Assembly (NCBI GenBank): GCA_963707695.1
Contig: CAVPQY010000004.1
Location: 310,001 to 374,000 of the forward strand
DNA length: 64,000 nucleotides
Reading direction: 5' to 3'
Source: JAOPZW01 sp963707695
Lineage (GTDB): Bacteria; Actinomycetota; Thermoleophilia; Solirubrobacterales; Solirubrobacteraceae
Made by a program: the position numbers and the translations under genes
Shown here: positions 15,142-22,937 of the stretch, one piece after another
Layout: every line of letters begins with the position of its first letter
How positions within the stretch are numbered: position 1 is the stretch's first letter
The notes under the pieces: model-generated
The model's database searches: none
Told to the model about the DNA's origin: nothing
What the model saw: the letters and a program-made list of their open reading frames with translations, nothing else

Positions 15142-15872
15142 CCGGGCTCGCGGGACGCGCCGCGCTCGTCACCGGCGGCGGCGGCGGGATCGGCCGTGCC
15201 GTCTGCGTGGCGCTGGCCGCCGAGGGCGCGCGCGTCGCCATCGGCTACGGCGAGGACGAGGAGGCCGCCGAGGAGGTCGCCGCGGACCTGCGCGCGGCCG
15301 GCGGCGAGGCCGTCGTGCTGCACGCCGACCTGGCCGACGCCGCCGCGGCCGAGGCGCTCGCGGATGCCGCCGCGCAGGCGCTCGGGCCCCTCGACGTGCT
15401 CGTCGCCAACGCCGGGATCGCCCCACCGGCGACGGTGCCGCAGGTCGACGCCGAGGCGTGGGACGCGCTCATGGCCGTGAACCTCCGCGCGCCGTACCTC
15501 CTGGCGCGGCGGGTGCTCCCCGGCATGCGCGCCCGGCGCTTCGGTCGCATCGTCTTCATCACGTCGGTGGCCGGCTTCACGGGCGGCGTCGTGGGTCCGC
15601 ACTACGCGGCCTCGAAGGCCGCGCTGCACGGCCTCACGCACTACCTCGCCAGTCGCGTGGCCGCCGACGGCGTGACGGTCAACGCGGTGGCGCCCGCGCT
15701 CATCGCCGACACCGGCATGATCCCGGGCCCCGCCGGCGAGCTCGCCCGGCGGATCCCCGTCGGGCGCCTGGGCCGCCCGGAGGAGGTGGCCGACCTCGTC
15801 GCGGCGGTCGTCCGCAACGCCTACCTCACCAACCAGGTGCTCTCGGTCGACGGTGGCCTGCACCCGCGCTGA
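15138..15872 (+). CDS. SDR-family oxidoreductase (FabG-like)
   Basis: This 244-residue classical short-chain dehydrogenase has a nucleotide-binding motif TGGGGGIGRAV near residue 12. It also has VANAGIAPPATVP (the NAG motif), the catalytic FITSVAG Ser, and YAASKAALHG (Tyr-x3-Lys). The end RLGRPEEVADLV...NQVLSVDGG is typical of FabG-type enzymes. The GTG start overlaps the stop of the previous gene, so the two proteins are made in step and probably act in one pathway. The Gfo/Idh/MocA gene 21 bases downstream has its own -10, but may also be read through. Confidence 0.8.
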   Translation: MTGLAGRAALVTGGGGGIGRAVCVALAAEGARVAIGYGEDEEAAEEVAADLRAAGGEAVVLHADLADAAAAEALADAAAQALGPLDVLVANAGIAPPATVPQVDAEAWDALMAVNLRAPYLLARRVLPGMRARRFGRIVFITSVAGFTGGVVGPHYAASKAALHGLTHYLASRVAADGVTVNAVAPALIADTGMIPGPAGELARRIPVGRLGRPEEVADLVAAVVRNAYLTNQVLSVDGGLHPR

Positions 15873-15881
15873 GGCGCTGCG

Positions 15882-15887
15882 TAGGCT
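15882..15887 (+). promoter_or_regulatory. Leaderless-type -10 (TAGGCT) for the Gfo/Idh gene
   Basis: TAGGCT lies six bases before the ATG at 15894. Confidence 0.4.
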
Positions 15888-15893
15888 GGCCCC

Positions 15894-16940
15894 ATGAGCC
15901 GCCCGCTGCGCGTCGCCGTCCTCGGCTTCGGGATGGCCGGTGAGGCCCTGCACGCCGCCCAGGTCGCCGCGACGCCGGGCCTGGGCGTCGCCTTCGTCGT
16001 CACGCGCGACCCGGCCCGGGCCGAGCGCGCGCGGCGGCTGCACCCCGGCGTCGAGGTGCTCCCGAGCGCCGACGAGGTCTGGGCCCGGGCGGACGAGGTC
16101 GACCTCGTCGTCGTGGCCACCCCGAACCGCAGCCACGTCCCGCTGGGCCTCGCCGCGGTGGCCGCCGGGCTGCCGGTGGTGGTCGACAAGCCCCTGGCGG
16201 CGACGGCGCCCGAGGCCGCCCGGCTCGTCGGCGCGGCCGACGCCGCCGGCGTCCCGCTGACGGTCTTCCAGAACCGCCGCTGGGACGGCGACTTCCTCCT
16301 CGTCGCGCAGGTGCTGGCCGAGGGGACGCTGGGCGCGGTGCAGCGCGTCGAGGGCCGCTTCGACGTCCCGCTGCGCCCGGCGCGCGGCTGGCGGGCGGTG
16401 GCCGACCCGGCCGAGGGCCCGGGCGTGCTGCTCGACCTCGGCGCGCACCTCGTCGACCAGGCCGTCCTGCTGCTCGGCCCGCCGGTGCGCGTCTACGCCG
16501 AGCTGGCCGCGCGCGCCCCCGGCGCCGTGGCCGACGACGACGCCTTCCTCGCCCTGACCGGCGCGAGCGGCACGGTCGCCCACCTGTGGCTGAGCCGGTC
16601 GACCTCGGCGCCCGGGCCGCGGTTCCGGGTCGTCGGGCTCGACGCGACGCTGACCGTGGACGCGCCCGAGGACAAGGACGACCCGCTCCGGCTCGCCGCC
16701 GTGCGGCTGGAGGGCCGCCTCGGCGGCCTCGCCGTGGACGCCGCCGTGCGCCCGCGCCCGGCCGAGCACGAGCGCTTCTACGCCGGCGTCCGCGACGCCC
16801 TGCTCGAGGGCGGCCCGATGCCCGTCGACCCGCACGACGCCGTCCGCACGGCCCGGATCCTCGACGCCGCCCGCGCGAGCGCGGCCGCCGCGAGCGTCGT
16901 CCCGCTCGTGGAGGACGTCCAGGCACGGACGACGTCCTGA
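15894..16940 (+). CDS. Gfo/Idh/MocA-family oxidoreductase
   Basis: This 348-residue protein has an N-terminal Rossmann fold (VAVLGFGMAGEALHAAQVAA). The family's signature is VDLVVVATPNRSHVPLGLAA followed by VVVDKPLAATAPEAARL, where the Asp-Lys-Pro supplies the catalytic Lys. The C-terminal beta-sheet domain begins at VFQNRRWDGDFLLV and includes LLDLGAHLVDQAVLL, the conserved 'DxGxHxxD' stretch. Members oxidise or reduce sugars, inositols or related polyols with NAD(P). Next to an SDR and a phosphorylase-like protein, a sugar or nucleoside pathway is plausible but unproven. Confidence 0.8.
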   Translation: MSRPLRVAVLGFGMAGEALHAAQVAATPGLGVAFVVTRDPARAERARRLHPGVEVLPSADEVWARADEVDLVVVATPNRSHVPLGLAAVAAGLPVVVDKPLAATAPEAARLVGAADAAGVPLTVFQNRRWDGDFLLVAQVLAEGTLGAVQRVEGRFDVPLRPARGWRAVADPAEGPGVLLDLGAHLVDQAVLLLGPPVRVYAELAARAPGAVADDDAFLALTGASGTVAHLWLSRSTSAPGPRFRVVGLDATLTVDAPEDKDDPLRLAAVRLEGRLGGLAVDAAVRPRPAEHERFYAGVRDALLEGGPMPVDPHDAVRTARILDAARASAAAASVVPLVEDVQARTTS

Positions 16941-16949
16941 ACGCCGGGT

Positions 16950-16979
16950 TTGGGGATCCGGGGCCGGGCACGCTAGCCT
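16950..16979 (+). promoter_or_regulatory. Promoter for the candidate ncRNA
   Basis: TTGGGG (16950-16955) and TAGCCT (16974-16979) are separated by 18 bases. The site starts nine bases after the upstream stop codon, and no coding region follows on this strand. The transcription start would be near 16986. Confidence 0.45.
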
Positions 16980-16984
16980 GGCGG

Positions 16985-17150
16985 GACGGCGGATCGCCCA
17001 CTCGGCCAGGGGCCCTCGGGTCCCAGCCGGGCAACGCGCCGGCCCTCGGGCCGGTGGACAGTCCTGGTGGTCGGGAGTGTCACGCCGCCCAGGCAAAGAC
17101 ACGAAGTCCTGGGACGTAAGTAGTCAGTGGTGATCTCTGACCGTGCGGTC
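16985..17150 (+). ncRNA. Candidate stand-alone structured RNA, unidentified
   Basis: This non-coding stretch lies between convergent genes and folds densely by eye. There are two hairpins with identical CTCG loops at 17009-17024 (six pairs) and 17037-17056 (eight pairs). A CCCAGG/CCTGGG hairpin lies at 17088-17113 and a GTCAG/CTGAC hairpin at 17123-17141. Bases 17148-17154 can close back on 16981-16987. Promoter and terminator signals flank it, giving a transcript of about 190 bases. The part from 17091 (AGGCAAAGACACGAAG, then GGGACGTAAG) faintly recalls the c-di-GMP-I aptamer. A riboswitch would need a gene downstream on this strand, and there is none. It is not RNase P, tmRNA, SRP RNA or 5S by any motif I can see. 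Confidence 0.45.
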
Positions 17151-17177
17151 CCGTGCGAGCCCTCGTGGCTCGCACGG
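17151..17177 (+). terminator. Perfect 11-bp hairpin, bidirectional terminator candidate
   Basis: The arms 17151-17161 and 17167-17177 are perfectly complementary around the loop CTCGT. It ends the candidate ncRNA. It could also terminate the GGDEF/HD-GYP gene coming from the other side, whose stop is at 17207. No T-tract is present. Confidence 0.65.
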
Positions 17178-17206
17178 ATCGGCCGTCCTCCTCCGCTGGC
17201 CGCCCG

Positions 17207-19480
17207 TCAGGCGGCGACGCGCGCGGCGGTGCCCGCCGCGGTGGGCCGGCCGTCGGCGCCCGTGGCGCGCAGCAGCGCCTCGACCACCGCGCCGTCGAAC
17301 TGCGTGCCGGCGTGCCGGCGCAGCTCCGCGCGCGCGGCCGCGACGCCGGGCGCCCGGCGGTAGGGCCGGTCGGCCGTCATCGCCTCGAAGGCGTCGACCA
17401 CGCCCAGGATCAGCGCCTCGGGCGGGATCTCGTCGGCGTGCAGGCCCTGCGGGTAGCCGCGGCCGTCGGGGCGCTCGTGGTGCGCGAGGACCCAGCCCGC
17501 GACGTCGGAGAGGCCCGCGTGCTCGAGGATCTGCGCGCCGACCTCGGCGTGGCGGCGCATCTCGCTCCACTCGTCGTCGTCGAGCGGGCCGGGCTTGAAG
17601 AGGATGGCGTCGGGCACGCCGAGCTTGCCCACGTCGTGCAGGACGCCGGCCAGCCGCACGCGCTCGACGCGGTCGTGGGTCCACCCCAGCTCGCGCGCCA
17701 CGGCCTCGGCGAGGGCGCCGACGGTGTGCGAGTGCCGCGCCGTGGCCGGGTCGCGGAGGTCGAGCGTCTCGGCCAGCAGGACCGCGGCCGCCACCTGCTC
17801 GCCGGGGGCGCCGTCGCGCCGGAGGGCGGCCAGCAGCGTCTCCGTCCCCGGGTCGTGGACCACGCACCGGTCCCGCCCCAGGTGCTTGGCGGCCTGGAGC
17901 GCCCGGCCCGCGCGGCGGACGAGGTCACGCGCGTCCTCGCCCTGCGCGGCGTCGGCCACGCCCACGGACACCGTGACGTCCAGGCCCGGGCCGGTCAGCT
18001 CGTCGCGGACCCGGCGGCGCAGGCGCTCGGCCACCCGCCCGGCGCTCGCCGCGTCGGCGCCGTCGAGGAGCACCGCGAACTCGGCGCCACCCAGGCGCGT
18101 GGCCGCGTCGGCGTCGCGCGTGAGGTCGCCCACGAGGGCGGCGAAGCGCCGCAGGAGCTCGTCGCCCGCCTCGTGCCCGAGGGCGTCGTTGACGGCGGCG
18201 AAGTGGTCGAGGTCGAGCGTGAGGAGCGCCAGGCGCCCGTCCGCGCCCAGGCGCCCGAGGCGGCGCGCGATCCCGTCCTCGAAGGCCCGGCGGTTGCGCA
18301 GCCCGGTGAGCGGGTCGTGGTGGGCCAGGTGGAGCAGGTGGTCGCGCTGCTCGGCGGAGGCGATGGCGCTCACGGCCTGGTTGGCGAACGCGCGCAGGGC
18401 CTTGAGCTTGGCGGACGACGGCAGCAGCCGGTCGTCGGGGTCGTCGGCCCAGAGCATCCCGCGCAGGCGCCCGCCGGCGTCGCAGAGGCCCACGAGCAGC
18501 CAGTGGCGCTGCCAGGCGCGCCGGCCGCGCCCGTTCGCCGTCGAGGCGTAGACGTCGCCGGCGTCGGGGCCGAGCAGGGCGCGGGCGCGCTCCTGGGTGG
18601 CGAGCACGCAGCCCTCCTGCCGGGGCCCGGACTTCAGCAGGCGGGCCAGCGCCCCCACCGGCGGCAGCTCCAGCGTCGCGAGCTCCTCGCCCGACCAGCC
18701 AGCGGCGGCAGCGGGGCGCAGGCGCCCCTCGGGGCCGTCCTCGACGAGGCTGACGAGGACGCGCTGGAAGCCGAGGGCGTCGCGCACGCCGTCGCAGACG
18801 CCGTGCAGGACGTCGGCGGGGCGCTCGAGCGCGGTGAGCTGCGCCGACACGGCCAGGAGCCGCTCGACGGCGTGCTGCTCGCGGCGGCCCTCGGCGGCGA
18901 CCTGCGCCTGCTCGAGCGCCACGGCGGCGTGGGCGGCGATCGCGACGAGCACGTCGAGCTCGTCCTCGGAGGGCCGGCGCCCGTCACGGGGCTCGTCGAC
19001 GGAGATGATCCCCAGGAGCTCGTCGGTGGCCGAGCGGAGCGGCAGCAGCAGCGCATCCTCCGGGTGCCAGCCGCCCGGGACGTGCTCCACGTCGCCGGCG
19101 ACGTACGTCGGCACGCCGTCGCGGCGCCAGTCGTGGTCGCCGTGCGGGACGAAGAAGGCGCCGCCGCGGTCGTAGCGCGGGTCGAGCAGCGGGGCCCACT
19201 CCGAGGCCGTGCTGATCGTCCCGAGCAGGAGGTCGCGGGCCTCGTCGGGCCCGCGGACCAGGACGACCTCGAAGTCGTCCCAGGCCGGGCGGTAGAGGTT
19301 GACGGCGACGGTCCCGAAGCTCATCGGCCCCGCGATCGCCTCCGCCGCGGCCGCCAGCACGCCGTCGACGGCGCCCGCGCGCAGCGCGCTGACCACGCCG
19401 AGCAGCGCGCGGACGTGCGACAGGCCGTGGACGGGAGGCGGCGGCGCCACGTTCGCTCCATCGACGCCACCGCGTCGCAC
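17207..19480 (-). CDS. GAF - degenerate GGDEF - HD-GYP signalling protein
   Basis: This 757-residue protein has two GAF-like sensor regions (about residues 30-190 and 205-355), a GGDEF domain (about 375-530) and an HD-GYP phosphodiesterase domain (about 550-740). The GGDEF signature reads RLGGAEF, so the metal-binding acid of GG[D/E]EF is Ala and cyclase activity is unlikely. The inhibitory RxxD site (RDAD, five residues before) is kept. HD-GYP looks intact: HDVGKLGVPDAIL and HHERPDGRGYPQGL. The protein should therefore degrade c-di-GMP, possibly with nucleotide sensing by the GGDEF part. There is no membrane segment. The start is uncertain; GTG at 19480 was used, and a GTG at 19450 is possible. 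Confidence 0.85.
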   Translation of the reverse strand: MRRGGVDGANVAPPPPVHGLSHVRALLGVVSALRAGAVDGVLAAAAEAIAGPMSFGTVAVNLYRPAWDDFEVVLVRGPDEARDLLLGTISTASEWAPLLDPRYDRGGAFFVPHGDHDWRRDGVPTYVAGDVEHVPGGWHPEDALLLPLRSATDELLGIISVDEPRDGRRPSEDELDVLVAIAAHAAVALEQAQVAAEGRREQHAVERLLAVSAQLTALERPADVLHGVCDGVRDALGFQRVLVSLVEDGPEGRLRPAAAAGWSGEELATLELPPVGALARLLKSGPRQEGCVLATQERARALLGPDAGDVYASTANGRGRRAWQRHWLLVGLCDAGGRLRGMLWADDPDDRLLPSSAKLKALRAFANQAVSAIASAEQRDHLLHLAHHDPLTGLRNRRAFEDGIARRLGRLGADGRLALLTLDLDHFAAVNDALGHEAGDELLRRFAALVGDLTRDADAATRLGGAEFAVLLDGADAASAGRVAERLRRRVRDELTGPGLDVTVSVGVADAAQGEDARDLVRRAGRALQAAKHLGRDRCVVHDPGTETLLAALRRDGAPGEQVAAAVLLAETLDLRDPATARHSHTVGALAEAVARELGWTHDRVERVRLAGVLHDVGKLGVPDAILFKPGPLDDDEWSEMRRHAEVGAQILEHAGLSDVAGWVLAHHERPDGRGYPQGLHADEIPPEALILGVVDAFEAMTADRPYRRAPGVAAARAELRRHAGTQFDGAVVEALLRATGADGRPTAAGTAARVAA

Positions 19481-19502
19481 CTTGAGCCGCCGGCCGCCTG
19501 GC

Positions 19503-20294
19503 TCAACCAGTGGCGGGGGCGATCTCCGGCACGAGGTCGGCGATCGACGGGAGCACGCGCGAGGCGCGGTAGGGGAAGCGCTCGGCCTCCTCGGGCTGTG
19601 TGACGCCGGTGAGGACCAGGACGGTCTCGAGGCCGGCCTCGAGCCCGGCGACGACGTCCGTGTCCATGCGGTCGCCGATCATGGCCGTCGTCTCCGAGTG
19701 CGCCTGGATCGCGTTGAGCGCCGAGCGCATCATGAGCGGGTTGGGCTTGCCGACGAAGTAGGGCTCGACGCCCGTGGCCCTGCTGATGAGCGCGGCCACC
19801 GACCCCGTCGCCGGCAGCGGCCCGTCGAGGCTCGGCCCGGTCACGTCGGGATTCGTCGCGATGAAGCGCGAGCCGGCCCCCACGAGGCGGATGGCCTGCG
19901 TGATGCGCTCGAAGGAGTAGGTCCGGGTCTCCCCCAGCACGACGTAGTCCGGGGAGCGCTCGGTCAGCGTGTACCCGGCCTGGTAGAGCGCGGTGGTCAG
20001 CCCGGCCTCGCCGATGACGAAGGCCGAGCCCCCCGGGCGCTGCTCCTCGAGGAAGTTCGCGGTGGCGAGCGCCGACGTCCAGATCCGCTCCTCGGGGACC
20101 TCCAGGCCACTGGCGCGCAGCCGCGCGACGAGGTCGCGCCGCGTGTAGATCGAGTTGTTGGTCAGGACGAGGAACGGCGTGCCCGCGCCGCGCAGCGCGT
20201 CGAGGAACTCGGCCGCGCCCGGGATCGCCGACTCCTCGTGGACGAGCACCCCGTCCATGTCCATCAGCCAGGACCGGATCTCGCGACGGCTCAC
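19503..20294 (-). CDS. HAD-IIA family hydrolase (NagD-like)
   Basis: The protein has 263 residues with all HAD motifs. Motif I is WLMDMDGVLVHEE with its DxD nucleophile. Motif II is VLTNNSIYTRRD, with the IIA-type 'TNNS'. The Lys of motif III is in GKPNPLMMRSAL, and motif IV is MIGDRMDTDVVAG. The C2-type cap lies between II and III. NagD-like enzymes remove phosphate from small metabolites such as UMP, phosphoglycolate or glycerol phosphate. The GTG start has TACGCT six bases upstream. A second HAD-IIA gene lies at 36518-37309 in the window. Confidence 0.85.
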   Translation of the reverse strand: MSRREIRSWLMDMDGVLVHEESAIPGAAEFLDALRGAGTPFLVLTNNSIYTRRDLVARLRASGLEVPEERIWTSALATANFLEEQRPGGSAFVIGEAGLTTALYQAGYTLTERSPDYVVLGETRTYSFERITQAIRLVGAGSRFIATNPDVTGPSLDGPLPATGSVAALISRATGVEPYFVGKPNPLMMRSALNAIQAHSETTAMIGDRMDTDVVAGLEAGLETVLVLTGVTQPEEAERFPYRASRVLPSIADLVPEIAPATG

Positions 20295-20300
20295 GGCCGC

Positions 20301-20306
20301 AGCGTA
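20301..20306 (-). promoter_or_regulatory. Leaderless-type -10 (TACGCT) for the HAD-IIA gene
   Basis: TACGCT on the minus strand lies six bases before the GTG at 20294. Confidence 0.4.
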
Positions 20307-20391
20307 CGCTGCCGTGCGGCTCAGGCCGCGGTTGACCTCCCCTCGATCCCACGTCGGCTGGCGTGGCGGCGCCCCCGCCGCGGGGTGGGGC

Positions 20392-21276
20392 TCAGCGGCA
20401 CCGGTCGCTCCCGGCGTCCGAGAAGGTCTTGCCGGGCTCGGGGACGAACCGCCAGTCGTAGCTGCCGGCGTGCAGGGTGACCTTCAGCACGCCGAAGGTC
20501 TTGTTGTCGAACACCTGGAACCCCGGACGCAACGCCGCCGAGCCCGAGTGGTCCACGCCGCCGGTGCCGACGATGATGAGGCGGATGCCGCGGCTGTCGA
20601 CCGCTCCCGTGGGCCCGAGCAGGTTCGCCCGCTGGTAGTTGTGCTTGTGGCCGTTCAGGACGAGGTCGACGTGCGCCGCATAGAGGTCGCGCCAGATCGG
20701 CATCATGGCCGCGGCGTTGTCGACTCGGGCGGTCCCGGAGGAGAAGACGGGCTCGTGGAAGTACACCAGGGTGCAGGCGCGCGGATGTGCCGCGAGGACG
20801 AACCGGACGAAGCTCTCCTCGGCTCCGCCGCTGGCGCACGGGCTCCCGCTGAGGTGATTGCACTCGGAGTTCAGCGCGAGCACGAGCCACGTCCCGACGT
20901 CGTAGCTGTACCAGCCCTGGCCGCGCGTGCCGGCTCGTGCGCCGAAGTAGCTGAAGTACCCGCCGGCCCCGGCGGTCCCGTAGTCGTGGTTGCCCGGCAC
21001 CGGCGAGGCGAGCGCGTCGAACCGCCCCCAGGTCGGGCGGTACACACTGGTGTAGGCGTTCAGCGCTCCCGTGTCGTACTGGTTGTCGCCCAAGGGAAGG
21101 ACCCTGTCCGCCAAGGTGATGAGGTCGCTCGTCCGCTTCTGGGCGCAGTGCGTCGCCGTCGTGGCCGAGCCCGGAGGGCAGGCGATGTCTCCGGCCGCGT
21201 AGAGGACGGGATCCGCCGATGCCGCCGCCGGAGCGGTGAGCGCTACTACGACGCAGGCGAGCAGCAGTCGTCGCAC
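20392..21276 (-). CDS. Secreted metallophosphoesterase (purple-acid-phosphatase-like)
   Basis: The start at 21276 is a GTG with an AAGGA ribosome-binding site. It gives a signal peptide, VRRLLLACVVVALTAPAAAS followed by ADP. The mature 270 residues carry the metallophosphoesterase motifs YAAGDIACP, LPLGDNQYD, PVPGNHDYG, the His of YFHEPVFSS and LNGHKHNYQ. The FSYFGARAG and WLVLALNSEC strands resemble secreted calcineurin-like or acid-phosphatase proteins of actinobacteria. Two Cys pairs fit an exported protein. It probably releases phosphate from organic esters outside the cell. It is divergent from the HAD gene at 21454. Confidence 0.85.
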   Translation of the reverse strand: MRRLLLACVVVALTAPAAASADPVLYAAGDIACPPGSATTATHCAQKRTSDLITLADRVLPLGDNQYDTGALNAYTSVYRPTWGRFDALASPVPGNHDYGTAGAGGYFSYFGARAGTRGQGWYSYDVGTWLVLALNSECNHLSGSPCASGGAEESFVRFVLAAHPRACTLVYFHEPVFSSGTARVDNAAAMMPIWRDLYAAHVDLVLNGHKHNYQRANLLGPTGAVDSRGIRLIIVGTGGVDHSGSAALRPGFQVFDNKTFGVLKVTLHAGSYDWRFVPEPGKTFSDAGSDRCR

Positions 21277-21440
21277 GGGATCCTTGTCCGGGCCGGACCA
21301 CCAGGGCGCCGACCGACAGTCGGAGCGCACCCGGTGCCTTCGTGCGAGCAATGGTAGACGGTCGCCGAGAAGTCGGAGGAGGGTGGGCCGAGGCGCTCGC
21401 CGAGGGTTCGGCGAGCGACCGCTCGCACCGGGTCGTGGCG

Positions 21441-21446
21441 TACGCT
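21441..21446 (+). promoter_or_regulatory. Leaderless-type -10 (TACGCT) for the HAD-IA gene
   Basis: TACGCT lies seven bases before the GTG at 21454. Confidence 0.4.
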
Positions 21447-21453
21447 GCCGGCC

Positions 21454-22119
21454 GTGACGGAGCCCGCGGCCGTGGTGTTCGACCTCGACGGCGTCCTGCT
21501 GGACTCCGAGCAGGTGTGGGACGACGCGCGGCGCGAGCTCGTGGCGGAGACCGGCGGCCGCTGGAGCGAGGAGGCCGCCACCGACATGCTCGGGATGAGC
21601 GCGCCGGAGTGGTCGCGCTACGTCCACGAGCGGCTCGCGGTGCCGCTCGAGCCGGACGCCATCGACCGCGACGTCGTCGGCCGGGTCGTGGCCCGCTACG
21701 CCCGCGAGCTCCCCGCGCTCGCCGGCGCCCGTGAGGCCGTCGAGCGCCTGGGCGGGCGCTGGCCGCTCGGGCTCGCGACGTCGTCGAACCGCGAGGTCGT
21801 CGAGGTCGTGCTCGACGCCCTCGGCGTGCGCGACCGCTTCGCGGCGACCGTCAGCTCGGAGGAGGTCGCGCGCGGCAAGCCGTCGCCGGACGTGTACCTG
21901 GAGGCGGCGCGGCGGCTCGGCGTGGACCCGGCGGCCGCCGTCGCGATCGAGGACTCGGCCAACGGCATCCGCTCGGCGGCCGCGGCCGGCCTGCGGGTCG
22001 TCGCGATCCCCAACCCGCACTTCCCGCCCGCGCCCGACGCGCTCGCGCTCGCGCACGAGGTCCGCGAGGACCTCGCCGCGCTCACGCCCGAGGCCGTTCT
22101 GGCGGCGGCGCGCCGCTAA
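21454..22119 (+). CDS. HAD-superfamily hydrolase (beta-phosphoglucomutase-like, IA)
   Basis: In this 221-residue protein motif I is VVFDLDGVLLDSEQVW, with the DxD and the 'LDSE' that starts the helical cap. Motif II is LATSSNREVV, motif III is GKPSPDVYLEAA with the essential Lys, and motif IV is AIEDSANGIRSAAAAG. The order and the 'ED(S)xxG' ending are those of the beta-phosphoglucomutase / phosphatase subgroup. The exact substrate is not visible. It is the first of a run of three genes (with DUF4395 and GroES-like) with tight spacing. Confidence 0.8.
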   Translation: MTEPAAVVFDLDGVLLDSEQVWDDARRELVAETGGRWSEEAATDMLGMSAPEWSRYVHERLAVPLEPDAIDRDVVGRVVARYARELPALAGAREAVERLGGRWPLGLATSSNREVVEVVLDALGVRDRFAATVSSEEVARGKPSPDVYLEAARRLGVDPAAAVAIEDSANGIRSAAAAGLRVVAIPNPHFPPAPDALALAHEVREDLAALTPEAVLAAARR

Positions 22120-22122
22120 CGT
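22117..22122 (+). promoter_or_regulatory. -10-like TAACGT before the DUF4395 gene
   Basis: TAACGT overlaps the stop region of the HAD gene and lies nine bases before the ATG at 22132. Confidence 0.35.
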
Positions 22123-22131
22123 GCTGCGCCC

Positions 22132-22620
22132 ATGCTCGGCTTCCCCCGGATCGTGGACGAGGTGTCCGCGCGGATGGTCGCGGCGGTCGTCGCCGTCCTC
22201 GCCCTGGTCGCGCTGCTCACCGGCGCGGCCTGGCTCGTCGCCCTCCTCGCGGCCGGCTTCGTGCTGCGGGTCCTGGCGGGCCCGCGGCTGAGCCCGCTCG
22301 CGCTCCTGGTGACGAAGGTCGTCCGCCCCCGCCTGCCGCTGGCCGAGCGGCCCACCCCCGGGCCGCCCAAGCGCTTCGCGCAGGCTGTCGGCGCCGCGCT
22401 CACCGGCGGCGCCGCCGTCCTGCTCCTGGGACCCGGCCTCGCGGCCGGGTGGTGGCTCGTCGGGACGGTGGTCGTCGCCGCGACGCTCGAGTCGGGGCTC
22501 GGAGTCTGCCTGGGGTGCCAGGCCTTCGCCGGCCTCATGCGCCTCGGCCTCATCCCGGCGTCGGTCTGCGCCGAGTGCGCCGACCTCACGCTCCGCCGAC
22601 CGCCCGCGGTCCGGGCGTGA
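22132..22620 (+). CDS. DUF4395 domain membrane protein
   Basis: This 162-residue protein has three to four hydrophobic helices (RMVAAVVAVLALVALLTGAA, WLVALLAAGFVLRVLAGPRL, TGGAAVLLLGPGLAAGWWLV). It also carries the DUF4395 signature RFAQAVGAALTGG and GVCLGCQAF, with two Cys, and a final SVCAECADL. Members often sit next to thioredoxin or sulphur-transfer genes, and the CxxC pairs suggest redox or metal function. Here the next gene is GroES-like and overlaps its stop by four bases (GTGA). The function is not established. Confidence 0.75.
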   Translation: MLGFPRIVDEVSARMVAAVVAVLALVALLTGAAWLVALLAAGFVLRVLAGPRLSPLALLVTKVVRPRLPLAERPTPGPPKRFAQAVGAALTGGAAVLLLGPGLAAGWWLVGTVVVAATLESGLGVCLGCQAFAGLMRLGLIPASVCAECADLTLRRPPAVRA

Positions 22621-22937
22621 GGCACGAGCTGCGGCCGCTCTTCGACCGCGTCGTCATCAAGGAGCTCGAGCCGGACCGCATCCGCCAGTCGGGGCTGCTC
22701 GTGCCGGCGGGCTCGCACGAGCCGCCGCCGCACCACGGCATCGTCCTCGCCGTCGGCCCGGGCGTCGACTGGTGGGAGACGCAGGGCGTCGCGATGCCGG
22801 TGGCGGTCGGCGACCACGTGGTCTTCCCGGCCTCGGCGGGCTCGTGGGTCGACGTCGACGAGGAGCGCCTGCTGGTCCTGCGGGTCGGCGAGCTGCTCGG
22901 CGTCCTCGAGCGCGCTCCCGACCGCGATCAGGCGTAG
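22617..22937 (+). CDS. GroES-like co-chaperonin family protein
   Basis: This 106-residue protein has the GroES fold: LRPLFDRVVIKELEPDRIRQ, then SGLLVPAGS and HHGIVLAVGPGV. It ends with VAVGDHVVFPASAGSWVDVD and EERLLVLRVGELLGVLE. The mobile-loop region (SHEPPPHHG) is less Gly-rich than in canonical GroES. There is no groEL gene here, so it may be an accessory co-chaperonin or a repurposed one. The GTG start overlaps the DUF4395 stop, so the two are co-translated. The end overlaps the convergent fructosamine-kinase gene by ten bases. Confidence 0.7.
   Translation: MRHELRPLFDRVVIKELEPDRIRQSGLLVPAGSHEPPPHHGIVLAVGPGVDWWETQGVAMPVAVGDHVVFPASAGSWVDVDEERLLVLRVGELLGVLERAPDRDQA

Noticed and set aside
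16985..17150. RNase P RNA, tmRNA, SRP RNA or 5S rRNA in the structured gap
   Set aside because: None of their invariant motifs (for example GAGGAAAGTC, a tag frame, GGTCAGG...GGAAGCAGCC or 5S loop sequences) is present.
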